From contig JAFMOC010000391.1 in assembly GCA_019802505.1 (NCBI GenBank), forward strand, positions 525,777-589,776: a stretch of DNA of 64,000 nucleotides, read 5' to 3'. The stretch comes from Corydoras sp. C115. Lineage: Eukaryota; Chordata; Actinopteri; Siluriformes; Callichthyidae. Position 1 is the stretch's first letter. The number at the start of each line of letters is the position of its first letter. A model generated the notes under the pieces. That model searched no databases, was not told the DNA's origin, and saw only the letters and a list, made by a program, of their open reading frames with translations. The translations under genes were made by a program, and so were the position numbers. Below, piece by piece: positions 1 to 64,000 of this stretch.

Positions 1-683
1 GGGAGCTCCTTAAGAGGTGTGGGCGACAAACCATCGCCGACACCAATCACCGGGAGATCTGAAACAATCAGGCCACATTACCCAAGATGCACAAGTGGGT
101 CAGGACGGAATTAACCCAGTGGTTAATTAAAATCGGTTCAATGTGCGCCTGATGACACTTTTTAATGTAAGGAACAATCACTCTGGCTCGTTTATAATAA
201 AAGGCGTGGCAGCTCAGCGGTTAGGGCAATGGCCTGTCAATCTGAAGGTTGGCGGTTCAAATCCCAGGTCCACTGCCGTTAGGGTGACGCCATTTCGTTA
301 CTTTTCAGGCGTCCCGCAAACTGAGTCCTCGTCCCGCATTGTGATTAAAAGTCAGACTGCAGTTTTGAAATGCGTGTTTTCTAATCTGCCATTGGACGGC
401 TGTGTCGTCCGTTATCGGGGGAGAGGCGGGACGTTCGATTGTCAACCAATCGGGAAGGCGGACGCACGTCGGTTCTGTTTAATTGCACACAGTGGGGTGT
501 TTTAATTTTGGGAATCGTTGTGAAATCGTATGAAAGCTCAACGCTCACTATGTTTTCTTACGTTAGAGAAAGATTCATTTAAATAAGATTTACACGTTAT
601 ATATACATACCCCCTTTATAAAGCACATTAAAGAACTGTCTGTTCTGTTTAATTGTACACGTGTGTGTGTGTGTGTGTATATA
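1..683. other. arl6ip1 intron 1, left part
   Basis: Apart from the tRNA-like segment at 208-290 and a short (GT)n next to the Tc1 element, I see no exon or other structure. The open frame at 143-505 on the plus strand has no recognisable product. Confidence 0.5.
208..290 (+). mobile_element. tRNA-like SINE head
   Basis: A-box-like GGCAGCTCAGCGGTTAGG and B-box GGTTCAAATCCC about 35 nt apart, as in tRNA-derived SINEs. It resembles the units of the array at 36310-37330. No clear 3' body was seen. Confidence 0.5.
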
Positions 684-2292
684 CAGTGGGTTGCAAAAGT
701 ATTCATACCCCTTGAACTTTTCCATATTTTGTCACATTACAACCACAAACATAAATATATTTCACTGGAATTTAATGTGAAAGACCAACACAAAGTGGTA
801 TACAATTGTGAAGTGGAAGGAAAATTATACATGAATCAACATTTTTTTTTACAAATAAAAAACTGAAAAGTGCGACGTGCAAAAGTATTCAGCCCCCTGA
901 GTCAATACTTTGTGGAGCCACCTTTTGCTGCAATTACAGCTGCAAGTCTTTTAGGGTATGTCTCCACCAGCTTTGCACATCTAGTGACTGAAATTCTTGC
1001 CCATTCCTCCTTGCAAAACAGCTCAAGCTCAGTCAGATTGGATGGAGAGCGTTTGTGAACAGCAGTTTTGAGATCTTGCCACAAATTCTCAATTGGGTTT
1101 AGGTCTGGACTTTGACTGGGCCATTCTAACACATGAATATTCTTTTTTTTAAACCACTCCATTGTAGCTCTGGCTTTATGTTTAGGGTCGTTGTCCTGCT
1201 GGAAGGTGAACCTCCGCCCCAGTCTCAAATCTTTTGCTGACTCCAACAGGTTTTCTTCCAAGATTGCCCTGTATTTGGCTCCATCCATCTTCCCATCAAC
1301 TTTGACCAACTTCCCGGTCCCTGCTGAAGAGAAGCACCCCCAGAGCATGATGCTGCCACCACCATATTTGACAGTGGGGATGGTGTTTTCAGAGTGATGT
1401 GCAGTGTTATTTCTCCGCCACACATAGCGTTTTGCATTGTGGCCAAAAAGTTCAATTTTGGTCTCGTCTGACCAAAGCACCTTCTTCCACATGTTTGCTG
1501 TGTCCTCAACATGGCTTCTGGCAAACTGCAAACGGGACTTCTTATGGTTTTTTTTTAACAATGGCTTTCTCCTTGCCACTCTTCCATAAAGACCAACATT
1601 TGTGTAGTGCACGACTAATTGTTGTCCTGTGGACAGTTTCCCCCACCTGAGCTGTGGCTCTCTGCATTTCATCCAGAGTCACCATGGGCCTCTTGGCTGC
1701 CTCTTTGATCAGTGATCTCCTTGTTCGGCCTGTAAGTTTAGGTGGACGGCCTTGTCTTGGCAGGTTACTGTGGTGCCATACTCTTTCCATTTCCGGATGA
1801 TGGATTGAACAGTGCTCCGTGAGATGTTCAAAGCTTTGGAAATCTTTTTATAACCTAAGCCTGCTTTAAACTTCTCCAAAACCATATTCCTAACCTGTCT
1901 GGTGTGTTCTTTGGACTTCATGATGCTGTTTGCTCCCCAATATTCTCTTAACCAACATCTGAGGCCGTCACGGAGCAGCTGTATTTGTACTGAGATTAGA
2001 TTACACACAGGTGGACCCTTTTGAGTCATTAGCACTCATCAGGCAACTTCTGAATGCAATTGGTTGCACTCAGGGAAAAGGGGGCTGAATACTTTTGCAC
2101 GTCGCACTTTTCAGTTTTTTATTTGTAAAAAAAATGTTGATTCATGTATAATTTTCCTTCCACTTCACAATTGTATACCACTTTGTGTTGGTCTTTCACA
2201 TTAAATTCCAGTGAAATATATTTATGTTTGTGGTTGTAATGTGACAAAATATGGAAAAGTTCAAGGGGTATGAATACTTTTGCAACCCACTG
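684..2292 (-). mobile_element. Tc1/mariner transposon, non-functional copy
   Basis: A 1,609-bp element bounded by TA on both sides. The terminal inverted repeats are about 205 bp, starting CAGTGGGTTGCAAAAGTATT. Each repeat carries an inner and an outer copy of TGCAAAAGTATTCA, the IR/DR layout of fish Tc1 elements. The transposase lies on the minus strand between them. Inserted in arl6ip1 intron 1. Confidence 0.95.
902..1921 (-). pseudogene. Tc1 transposase, two frameshifts
   Basis: Starts MKSKEHTRQVRNMVLEKFKA with a paired helix-turn-helix (KKISKALNISRSTVQ), then the GRPPKLTGR hook. The DDE catalytic residues are present: D in WSDETK, D in QQDNDPKH, E in NPIENLW. The frame shifts near 1770 (apparent one-base loss) and back near 1600 (apparent one-base gain), so the middle third is read in another frame. 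About 340 codons, full family length. Probably inactive. Confidence 0.9.
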
Positions 2293-2299
2293 TATATAC

Positions 2300-2330
<31 letters not shown>

Positions 2331-2416
2331 TTTTTATTTGCAGTCTGTTGTGTGCTAAAGGGGAAGAGGAGAGATGTTTCTTTCATTTTTTTTTTTTTTT
2401 TTTTAAAGTTATTTTA

Positions 2417-2862
2417 GGGCCGGCTTAGTGCTTTAGCACGTTCGCCTCTCAGCACTAGAGATCTGCGTGGGCTTCCTCCGGGTTCTCCGGTTTCCTCCCA
2501 TAGTCCAAAAACATGGATCAAGGTCAATTGAGTTCTCCAAAATTGCCCCATATAGAGTGTGTCTGTGTGAGTGAATGTGTGCCCAGCGATGTCCTGTCCT
2601 GGGTCTATCTGCCCAGCGTCCGAAACGTTCTCCACTGGATGGGCATGGGGAACCCCCCCGCGACCCTAATGGAGGATAAAGCGGGATAAAGGATAAAGCG
2701 GGAGATAATGAATGAATGAATGTGTGCCCAGCGATGGATTGCCCCTCTTTCCTGGGTGTATCTGCCCAGCGCCTGAGACGTTCTTCCCTGGATGGGGGCA
2801 GGGGGAATGGGGAACCCCCCCAGCCCGACCCTAATAGAGGATAAAGTGGGAGATAATGGTTA
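2417..2862 (+). mobile_element. V-SINE copy plus a second 3' tail
   Basis: The tRNA-like head is degraded (CGGCTTAGTGCTTTAGCACG). The core GGGTTCTCCGGTTTCCTCCC and tail GGATAAAGCGGGAGATAATG are present. A second 3' half follows at 2725, suggesting a nested or tandem insertion. Confidence 0.85.
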
Positions 2863-2879
2863 AAGTTATTTTAGACTAC

Positions 2880-3085
2880 ATTGATGTCCCACAAAAAGAT
2901 AGTATTTGTACCACATCTGCTGAATTGGAATCTGGTCACCCTAACTGCACTTACCAGTGTGGGGCCCTTGAGTGAGGCCCTTCACCCTCATTGCTCCTGG
3001 GGTGTTGTGAGGAACCCTGTGCTCACCCGGTAAGACGCTTTGGATAAAAGAAGTCTGCTAAATGACCAAATGTTAATGTTACACA
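2880..3085 (+). mobile_element. SINE with L2-type 3' tail
   Basis: Contains GGCCCTTGAGTGAGGCCCTT and the end AAGACGCTTTGGATAAAAGA, the tail that many fish SINEs share with L2-clade LINEs. Distinct from the V-SINE family around it. Confidence 0.6.
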
Positions 3086-3121
3086 TCCATAGCGATTCAG
3101 ATGTAAACTTAAGAGTTGAAC

Positions 3122-3350
3122 TTCCATCCATCCATTATCTTCCACTTTATCCTCTATTAGGGTCGGGGGGGGGGGGGGGGGGTGTTCCCCATGCCCATCC
3201 AGGGGAGAAAATTTCGGGCGCTGGGCAAATACACCCAGCACAGGGGGGCAATCTATCGCTGGGGATACACTCACTCACACAGACACACTCTATATGGGGC
3301 AATTTTGGAGAACTCAATTGCCCTTGATCCATGTTTTTTTGGACTGTGGG

Positions 3351-3398
<48 letters not shown>

Positions 3399-3532
3399 AA
3401 AGCGGAGAACCTGGAGGAAACCCACGCGGACACGGGAAGGACATGGAAACTCCCACCCAGATTGGGATTCGAACCGGGAATCCCCAGCGCTGAGAGGAGA
3501 ACATGCTAAACCACTAAGCCACCGTGCCGTCC
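3122..3532 (-). mobile_element. V-SINE copy, reverse
   Basis: Full-length reverse copy, tail at 3122 and head GGCACGGTGGCTTAG near 3520. A G-run at 3165-3182 and a 40-nt A-run at 3354-3394 interrupt it. It forms the outer part of the inverted repeat with 6416-6985. Confidence 0.85.
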
Positions 3533-3742
3533 TGAGTTGAACTTCAAAAAAAAAACAAAAAAAAAAAAAAAAAAAACTTGGCACTCACGATGACTGGATG
3601 CCCCGCCAGCTCAGTGACGGGGCAACTTCGTGCCGGATCGATTACACAACGCGGCATGGCTCTCGATGATAAAGCAGCCCGAGTCGAATGACGAGTCGAC
3701 TCCTTTTAAACCGAGTCAATTTGTAGCGCTTGAGGTGCGGAG
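3533..3742. repeat. left arm of a large inverted repeat
   Basis: About 210 bp whose reverse complement is at 6416-6621, including an A-run that matches the T-run there. Together with the flanking V-SINEs the arms are about 600 bp and enclose the arl6ip1 promoter and exon 1. Confidence 0.85.
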
Positions 3743-4008
3743 TCGATTCCGCGTCCGAAGACTCGTTTGTTGATTAAAACGCAGCGGTGTGCTCCGATAT
3801 CGCAATAATTAAAAGACGATAAAAGACGTGCAATTAAAATAAAGCCGATGATGACGTAATGATGTAAGTGACCCAGTAAACGGGACGTCACTGCTGCCGG
3901 GCAGAGAGCGCCGTTACGGGGGGGAGTCGTGCTAACCAGGTTAGCTCACAGAAGCTAATTCCGCGGGGGAACCCGTCGACGTCGGAAGCCGTCCGGCGGC
4001 GGACTCAC

Positions 4009-4044
4009 CAGCAGGTTGGCGCTCTTGTTGTCCCCCTCGGCCAT
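4009..4044 (-). CDS. arl6ip1: arl6ip1 first coding exon
   Basis: ATG followed by 12 codons, MAEGDNKSANLL, then donor GTGAGT. This matches the N-terminus of ARL6IP1 (human begins MAEGDNRSTNLL), a small ER membrane protein that shapes ER tubules. The remaining exons would lie further left on the minus strand and are not visible down to position 1, so intron 1 exceeds 4 kb. smg1 and arl6ip1 are adjacent and co-oriented in human too, which supports this call on so short an exon. Confidence 0.85.
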
Positions 4045-4220
4045 GACGCGGTTGGGTGTGACGGCTTTCGACGGCTCGGCTGTGTGACGCTCGCTCGGCT
4101 CGCTGCGGGACTGACCGTTACGGAATGACGCGACGCTTTTATTCAAACGCCAACGGCCGCCGTGACGTCACCGCCTGCCAACAACGTCCCGCACCGTCTA
4201 CGTTTTATTAATATTAACAA
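4045..4220 (-). promoter_or_regulatory. arl6ip1: arl6ip1 5' UTR and core promoter with CRE
   Basis: The 150 bases upstream of the start codon are rich in CpG. A perfect palindromic cAMP-response element TGACGTCA sits at 4163-4170. A weak AT-rich TATA-like stretch (GAATAAAAG on the minus strand) lies around 4134-4142. The transcription start is not determined. Confidence 0.55.
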
Positions 4221-4390
4221 TTCATTAATGATAATAATTAGAAACAAACTCGAACGAAGCATATCGTATTTAAAATAAATAAATAAATAAATAAATAAAA
4301 TAATTAAAAAAATTACTCGCGGGTTTCGAACGGGACACAATCTAAATTAGTGTCACGATATTTTTTAGGGGGGGAGGGGGGAGGGTGGGG

Positions 4391-5018
4391 CGGCACGGTG
4401 GCTTAGTGGTTTAGCATGTTCTCCTCTACAGCGCTAGGGGAATCCCCGCTTCGAATCCCCATCTGGGTGGAGTTCTCCATGTTCTCCCCCGTGGGTTTCC
4501 TCCGGGTTCTCCGGGTTTCCTCGCACAGTCAAGGTCAAGTGAATTCTCCAAATTGCCCCATATAGAGTGTGTGTATGTGTGTAAGTGAGTGTGTGTCCAG
4601 TGATAGATTGGCGTCCTGTCCTGGGTGTATCGTTCTCCCCTGGACCCCCCCCCCCCCCCCCCCCCCCCCCCCCGAGACCCCAATATAGGATTTAGCATGT
4701 TCTCCTCTCAGCACTAGGGATTCCCGGTTCGAATCCCCATCTGGGTGGAGTTCCCATGTTCTCCCCGTGTCCGCGTGGGTTTCCTCCGGGTTCTCCGCTT
4801 TATTCCCACAGTCCAAAAAACATGGATCAAGTCAATTGAATTCTCCAAATTGCCCCATATAGAGTGTGTCTGTGTGAGTGAGTGTGTGCCCAGCGATAGA
4901 TTGGCGCCCTGTCCTGAGTCTATCTGCCCAGCGCCCGAAACGTTCTCCCCCGGATGGGCATGGGGAACCCCCCCCCCCCATGACCCTAATAGAGGATAAA
5001 GTTGGAGATAATGAATGA
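4391..5018 (+). mobile_element. two head-to-tail V-SINE copies
   Basis: The first copy (4391-4685) breaks off after a C-run of about 30 nt. The second starts at the head sequence near 4690 and runs to its GATAATGAATGAATC tail. It lies upstream of the arl6ip1 promoter. Confidence 0.85.
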
Positions 5019-5142
5019 ATCTCTCTAATGACTGGATGCCTTTCCACCCTCCTCTGTATCTGCTGCTGAGAATGTGACTTTCTCTCCATTGTGGGACAAA
5101 TAAAGGTTTATCTTATAATGGATGGATGGATATTTTTAGGGG

Positions 5143-5455
5143 ACGGCACGGTGGCTTAGTGGTTTAGCATGTTCTCCTCTCAGCACTACGGATTCCCGGT
5201 TCGAATCCCCATCTGTGTGGAGTTTCCACGTTCTCCCCGTGTCCACGTGGGTTTCCTCCGGTTTCCTCCCACGGTCCAAAAACATGGATGAAGGTCAAAT
5301 GAATTCTCCAAATTGCCCCATATACAGTGTGTCTGTGTGAGTGAGTGTGTGTCCAGCGATGGCTTGGCATTGGCACCCTGTCTACCCAGCGCCCGAAACG
5401 TTCTTCCCGCCCCCCTAATAGAGGGCCAAGCAGAAGATAAGGAATGAATGAATGA
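5143..5455 (+). mobile_element. V-SINE copy
   Basis: Complete head with A box (TGGCTTAGTGG) and B box (GGTTCGAATCC), core, and tail ending GAATGAATGAATT. It has a small internal deletion near the 3' end. Confidence 0.85.
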
Positions 5456-5707
5456 ATTATTGTGATGTTAAACTGATTTAAAACCATGGGTTTTTTTTAT
5501 GTGGAAGCGTGAAGCTGCATGTTGAGGAACAACCCAAAAAAAAAAAAAAAAACAGGTCACACAAGTCTTTAAAGTTCTTTAAAGAGGAATAAGGAGTCAG
5601 AAGTTCTAGAAACATGTCGGAGCCTCACGTCGCCTCCAGCTGTCCGTCTTTTGTTCTCACGCGTCTCGAGATTAGAGACGTTTTACGAGTCGATTCTCAC
5701 CTGGAGA

Positions 5708-6058
5708 CACATTCATTCATTATTTTCTGCTTTATCCTCTATTAGGGTCATGGGGGGGGGTTCCCCATGCCCATCCAGGGGAGAACGTTTCAGGCGCTGG
5801 GCAGATACACCCAGGACAGGACGCCAATCTATCACTGGACTCACACTCACTCACACAGACACACTCTATATGGAACAATTTGGAGATCTCAATTGACCTT
5901 GATCCATGTTTTTGGACTGTGGGAGGAAACCGGAGAACCCGGAGGAAACCCACGCGGACAGGGGGAGAACATGGAAACTCCACCCAGATGGGGATTCAAA
6001 CCAGGAATCCCTAGTGCTGAGAGGAGAACATGCTAAACCACTGAGCCACCGTGCCGCC
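5708..6058 (-). mobile_element. V-SINE copy, reverse
   Basis: A near-complete reverse copy from the CATTCATTATTTTCTGC tail to the GTGCCGCC head. Confidence 0.88.
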
Positions 6059-6194
6059 TCCTGGAAACACAATCTGAACCAAACAAAAAGTTTGTCCACG
6101 TGTGGGATTTAAAGAACCTTTACGTTCCGACGCTTTAAATCCCGAGGTTCACCGGACGAGCCGAACCAGAGGAACCGCTTGGAGGTTATAGGTT

Positions 6195-6422
6195 GGCGGC
6201 ATGGTGGTTTAGCATGTTCTCCTCTCAGCGCTAGGGATTCACAGTTCAAATCCCCATCTGGGTGGAGTCTCCATGTCCTCCCCGTGTCCACATGGGTTTC
6301 CTCCGGGTTCTCCGGTTTCCTCCCACAGTCCAAAAACATGGATCAAGGTCAATTGAGTTCTCCAAATTGCCCCATATAGAGTGTGTGTGTGAGTGAGTGT
6401 GTGCCCAGCGATAGACAGCGCA
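6195..6422 (+). mobile_element. V-SINE copy, 3'-truncated
   Basis: Head and core are present; it is cut after GCCCAGCGATAGACAGCG where the inverted-repeat arm begins. Confidence 0.85.
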
Positions 6423-6621
6423 CCTCCGCACGCTACAAATTGACTCGGTTTAAAAGGAGTCGACTCGTCATTCGACTCGGGCTGCTTTATCATCGAGAGC
6501 CATGCCGCGTTGTGTAATCGATCCGGCACGAAGTTGCCCCGTCACTGAGCTGGCGGGGCAACCAGTCATCGTGAGTGCCAAGTTTTTTTTTTTTTTTTTT
6601 TTTTTTTAAGTTCAACTCAGG
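6416..6621. repeat. right arm of a large inverted repeat
   Basis: Reverse complement of 3533-3742. For example GGAGTCGACTCGTCATTCGA here matches the complement of about 3680-3700. Few differences are visible, apart from A/T-run length and one short gap. Confidence 0.85.
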
Positions 6622-7340
6622 ACGGCACGGTGGCTTAGTGGTTTAGCATGTTCTCCTCTCAGCCCTAGGGATTCCCGGTTCGAATCCCCATCTGGGTGGA
6701 GGTTCCATGTTCTCCCTGTGTCCGCGTGGGTTTCCTCCGGGTTCTCCGCTTTCCTCCCACGGTCCAAAAAACATGGATCAAGGTCAATTGAGTTCTCCAA
6801 ATTGCCCCATATAGAGTGTGTACCATGTAGAGTGTGTGAGTGAGTGTCCAGTGATAGATTGGCCCCCTGTCTTGGGTGTATCTGCCCAGCGCCCAAAATG
6901 TTCTCCCCTGGATGGGCATGGGGAACCCCCCCCCCGCGACCCTAATAGAGAATGAAGCGGAAGATAATGGATGGAATGGATTCAATTCGAGGTGCTTCAT
7001 GGGGGCTTGGTGGTTTAGCATGTTCTCCTCTCCGCGTTAGGGATTTCCGGTTCGAATCCCAATCTGGGTGGAGTCTCCCCGTTCTCCCCGTGGGTTTCCT
7101 CCGGGTTCTCCGGTTTCCTCCCACAGTTCAAAAAACATGGATCAAGTCAATTGAGTTCTCCAAATTGCCCCATATAGAGTGTGTGTGAGTGAGTGTGTGT
7201 CCAGCGATAGATTGGCGTCCTGTCCTGGGTGTATCTGCCCAGCGCCCGAGACGTTCTTCCCTGGATGGGCATGAGGACCCCCCCCCCACCGCGACCTTAA
7301 TGGAGGATAAAGAAGAAGATAATGAATGGATGGAAGGTTG
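6622..7340 (+). mobile_element. two V-SINE copies in tandem
   Basis: The first copy, 6622-6985, is part of the right inverted-repeat arm. The second, 7003-7340, has lost the first bases of its head. Both keep the B box and the GATAATG tail. Confidence 0.87.
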
Positions 7341-7469
7341 TTGGTTCTATTGGTTGGACTCTCGCACAGCCATCCTCGTTCCTCACCTGCCGATTGGTTG
7401 GTCCCCTAAAAATGAACCCCTCACCCTGTGGAGTTGCCGAAAGGAGTGGAAAAAAAAAACCCTTTGTTC

Positions 7470-8639
7470 TTTTTGAAATCCAGATTTATTTGACAAACAA
7501 AAAGCAAAAAGAGAGAAAAACAAAAAGAATAAAATCTTTAAGAGAATTTTTTTTTTTTTTTCTACCATCGTCACCACGGCAATAACCTAGAACTCACGTC
7601 TCCCACTAAAACGGTAAAACTAGAACGAGAAGAGCAGTAAAACGCAAGCAAGTGGGGGACGGGGACTGGGAACGGCACGTCCACAAGCAAGGCCAAAAAA
7701 AAAAAAAAAAAAAAAAAAAGGGGGACCGGCTAGGAAAGACGGGGGGGGAAAGAGGGCGGGGCATCTACCATACACAAATCCTACAGCGTGGTACTACAAA
7801 GAAATGGAAGAGAGAAAAAAAAAAAAAAAAAAAGGCGCACTCATTTCCGGGCATCGCGTCCGAATCGGGGTGGCGTCGCTCCGTACCGCGCCCCATCAGG
7901 GGGTCGGTTAAAAGACGGGGAGCGCGTTCCTGCCCCCTGCGCCGTCCCTCCGAAGCCAAAAGTCTTGCGTGTAAGAGCAAAGCAAGCTGGGAAAGGAAAA
8001 AAAAAAAAAAAAAAAAAGGGACGAGTCCCGACGGACCGATCCATAGAACCCCCCCCCCCCCCGTTTGAGAACCTGCGCATCCGCGAGACGGCCTCGTCCT
8101 CGGCAGACGCTCCCGCGTGTCCTGAAAGTCCGGAGGCGTCCCGCTCGCCGCCTCCCGCTCCGAAGGGGGGGGTGCCGAAATCAACAAACCGCAAAGCGCC
8201 CCTCCCGCAACCGGGGTGCCCCCCCCCCCCACCCCCGAGTATCGTATCTATAGCTGACAGACGCTGGATTGATGTAGCTGATGATGCGGCGGGGGGGGGG
8301 TGGTTTGGGAGAAAGGAAGGGGGGGGTAGAGGAGGGTGGTGGTGGTGGTAGTCCCCCCCCCCCCCCCACACACACCGTCTCGGATGCGACGGATGCAGAG
8401 CCGCGTCGTCGGTGTTTCGGCGGGGGGGTCCGCGGGTGGGTGCAGCTTTGCCACGGGGGTGCCGTGTGGGCGCGCGGGAGGGGCCTCCACGCCCCCCCCC
8501 AAACCCCCGGCTCGTTTGGTTTTTGTTTTTGTATTTTTCAATCCCGCATGCCGCTCCGTGGCTCCGACGCCCCGGAACCAGTGGATTCCGGTGGACCTCC
8601 ACCGTGGCTGGAACCGTTAGTGGTCACCGCAGATGGCGC
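7470..8639 (-). other. smg1: smg1 3' UTR
   Basis: From the stop codon down to a poly(A) signal at 7485-7490. It is GC- and homopolymer-rich (runs of C, G and A on the plus strand) and has no other gene. Several ORFs of up to 253 codons on either strand are low-complexity G/P/R/K translations. The end point is inferred from the signal, not observed. Confidence 0.7.
7485..7490 (-). terminator. smg1: smg1 poly(A) signal AATAAA
   Basis: AATAAA on the minus strand, followed about 25-40 nt downstream by a T-run (complement of 7450-7459) that can serve as the U-rich downstream element. It is the first canonical signal after the stop codon that I noticed. Confidence 0.6.
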
Positions 8640-62567
<53,928 letters not shown>

Positions 62568-62577
62568 CTGAAAAGAC

Positions 62578-63052
62578 AAGGAGGACGGGTGAGAGGACGG
62601 GTGAGAGGACGGGTGAGAGGACGGGCGAGAGGACGGGCGAGAGGACGGGCGAGAGGACGGGCGAGAGGACGGGCGAGAGGACGGGCGAGAGGACGGGCGA
62701 GAGGACGGGCGAGAGGACGGGTGAGAGGGACGGCGAGAGGACGGCGAGAGGACGGCGAGAGGAGGGCGAGAGGAGGGTGAGAGGACGGTGAGAGGAGGGC
62801 GAGAGGAGGGCGAGAGGACGGTGAGAGGAGGGCGAGAGGAGGGCGAGAGGAGGGCGAGAGGAGGGCGAGAGGAGGGCGAGAGGAGGGCGAGAGGACGGCG
62901 AGAGGACGGCGAGAGGACGGCGAGAGGACGGCGAGAGGACGGCGAGAGGACGGCGAGAGGAGGGCGAGAGGACGGTGAGAGGACGGGTGAGAGGACGGGT
63001 GAGAGGACGGGTGAGAGGACGGGTGAGAGGACGGGTGAGAGGACGCCGGAGA
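62578..63052 (+). repeat. 11/12-bp minisatellite (GAGAGGACGGGT)n
   Basis: About 40 units of GAGAGGACGGGY (12 bp) at both ends and GAGAGGAGGGC or GAGAGGACGGC (11 bp) in the middle. On the transcript it is pyrimidine-rich and ends 11 nt from the acceptor of exon 62410-62567. Confidence 0.95.
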
Positions 63053-63172
63053 ACGGGTGCAGGAACTGCGTGTGTCCCACACGAGGGAACACCATCGCTT
63101 CGACGGAGGAGAACGCCATTAGAGCTACAGTGCACAGAAGAAGCTTATATTTAATATTTTATATTATATTTA

Positions 63173-63495
63173 CGGGCGGCACGGTGGCTTAGTGGTTTAA
63201 CATGTTCTCCTCTCAGCGCTAGGGAGTCCCGGTTCGAATCCCCATCTGGGTGGAGTTTCCATGTTCTCCCCGCGTCCGCGTGGGTTTCCTCCAGGTTCTC
63301 CGGGTTCCTCCCACAGTCCAAAAACATGGATCAAGTCAATTGAGTTCTCCAAATTGCCCCATATAGAGTGTGTCTGTGTGAGTGAGTGTGTGCCCATCGA
63401 TAGATTGCCCCCCTGTCCTGGGTGTATCTGCCCAGCGCCCGAGACATTCGCGCGACCCTAATAGAGGATAAAGCGGAAGATAATGGATGAATGAA
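63173..63495 (+). mobile_element. V-SINE copy
   Basis: Complete head, A and B boxes, core and GGAAGATAATGGATGAATGA tail. Confidence 0.9.
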
Positions 63496-63727
63496 TATAT
63501 ATTTATGTTTACGTTATGTTTATAGGATGTGGAAGTTGTTTTGTTGGGGATTCCCCCCCCCTCTCCGTTTTCCAAAAATAAGCGACCGATTACACGTACA
63601 TTAACGTTTACATTAAAATCGTCACAACACGGGGCGAAAACAAAAAAAAAAGCGGAGATCAAAACAATAAAGATAAATAAATAAATAAAATTTAAAAAAA
63701 AAAAAAAAAAAAATTTTAAAGCGTTGC

Positions 63728-63893
63728 AAATTCCCGGTTCGAATCCCCATCTGGGTGGAGTTTCCATGTTCTCCCCGTGTCCGTGTGGGTTTCCTCCAGG
63801 GTTCTCCGGATTTCCTCCCACAGTCCAAAAAACATGGATCAAGGTCAAAAGAATTCTCCAAATTGCCCCATATAGAGTGTGTCTGTGTGAGTG
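63728..63893 (+). mobile_element. V-SINE fragment
   Basis: Starts at the B box (ATTCCCGGTTCGAATCCCCA) and ends after the GAGTGTGTCTGTGTGAGTG part; head and tail are missing. Preceded by an A-run. Confidence 0.85.
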
Positions 63894-64000
63894 TGATTGT
63901 ACACCATTCGCGAGAAACATCGTCGCGACACCGGACCGAGACGGGGTTCGAAAACAGACGACGGAGATCAAAGCAATAAAAAAACTAAAAAAAAAAATTA

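Overview
The window is teleost nuclear DNA. The reasons are: spliced genes with GT-AG introns; a Tc1/mariner element of the fish type; about forty full or partial copies of a tRNA-derived SINE with the V-SINE (DANA/Mermaid-like) core; and abundant (CA)n, poly-G and minisatellite DNA. The species cannot be read from the sequence.

Almost all of the window is one gene on the minus strand: smg1, the PIKK-family kinase that phosphorylates UPF1 in nonsense-mediated mRNA decay. I could place 61 coding exons from 62567 down to the stop codon at 8640. Reading phase is continuous across every junction and each junction has an AG acceptor and a GT donor. One exon (24320-24668) has doubtful internal structure. 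The visible exons total about 10.9 kb (about 3,640 codons), close to the roughly 3,660 residues of the human protein; only the first ~50 residues and the promoter lie beyond the right edge. Exon order follows the protein: N-terminal helical solenoid (about 62.5-44 kb), FAT region (about 43-32.8 kb), kinase domain (31.6-27.7 kb), long C-terminal insertion domain (27.6-8.8 kb), FATC (8.7 kb). A 3' UTR runs from 8639 to a poly(A) signal near 7485.

Downstream on the same strand, 4009-4044 is the first coding exon of arl6ip1 with a CpG-rich promoter and a perfect CRE at 4163-4170. smg1 and arl6ip1 are also neighbours in human 16p12.3, so the synteny is old. The rest of arl6ip1 lies left of the window; its first intron holds a frameshifted Tc1 element (684-2292).

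The introns are unusual. They are largely built of tandem repeats (12-, 35-, 42-, 45-, 48- and ~71-bp minisatellites, a 700-bp polypurine tract, kilobase-scale CA/CAAA arrays, a tRNA-like array) plus SINEs. Several repeats have captured splice junctions: a 45-bp minisatellite of ~19 units carries the 3' splice site and first 19 nt of an exon; two decayed copies of one exon's 5' part sit in the next intron; a partial exon with its donor is tandemly duplicated; and a direct repeat with an exon edge at each end brackets a 1.1-kb CA array. These repeat-captured splice sites in an NMD kinase gene are the most interesting signal. I found no bacterial, viral, CRISPR or novel protein-coding system; the long ORFs outside smg1 are translations of repeats.
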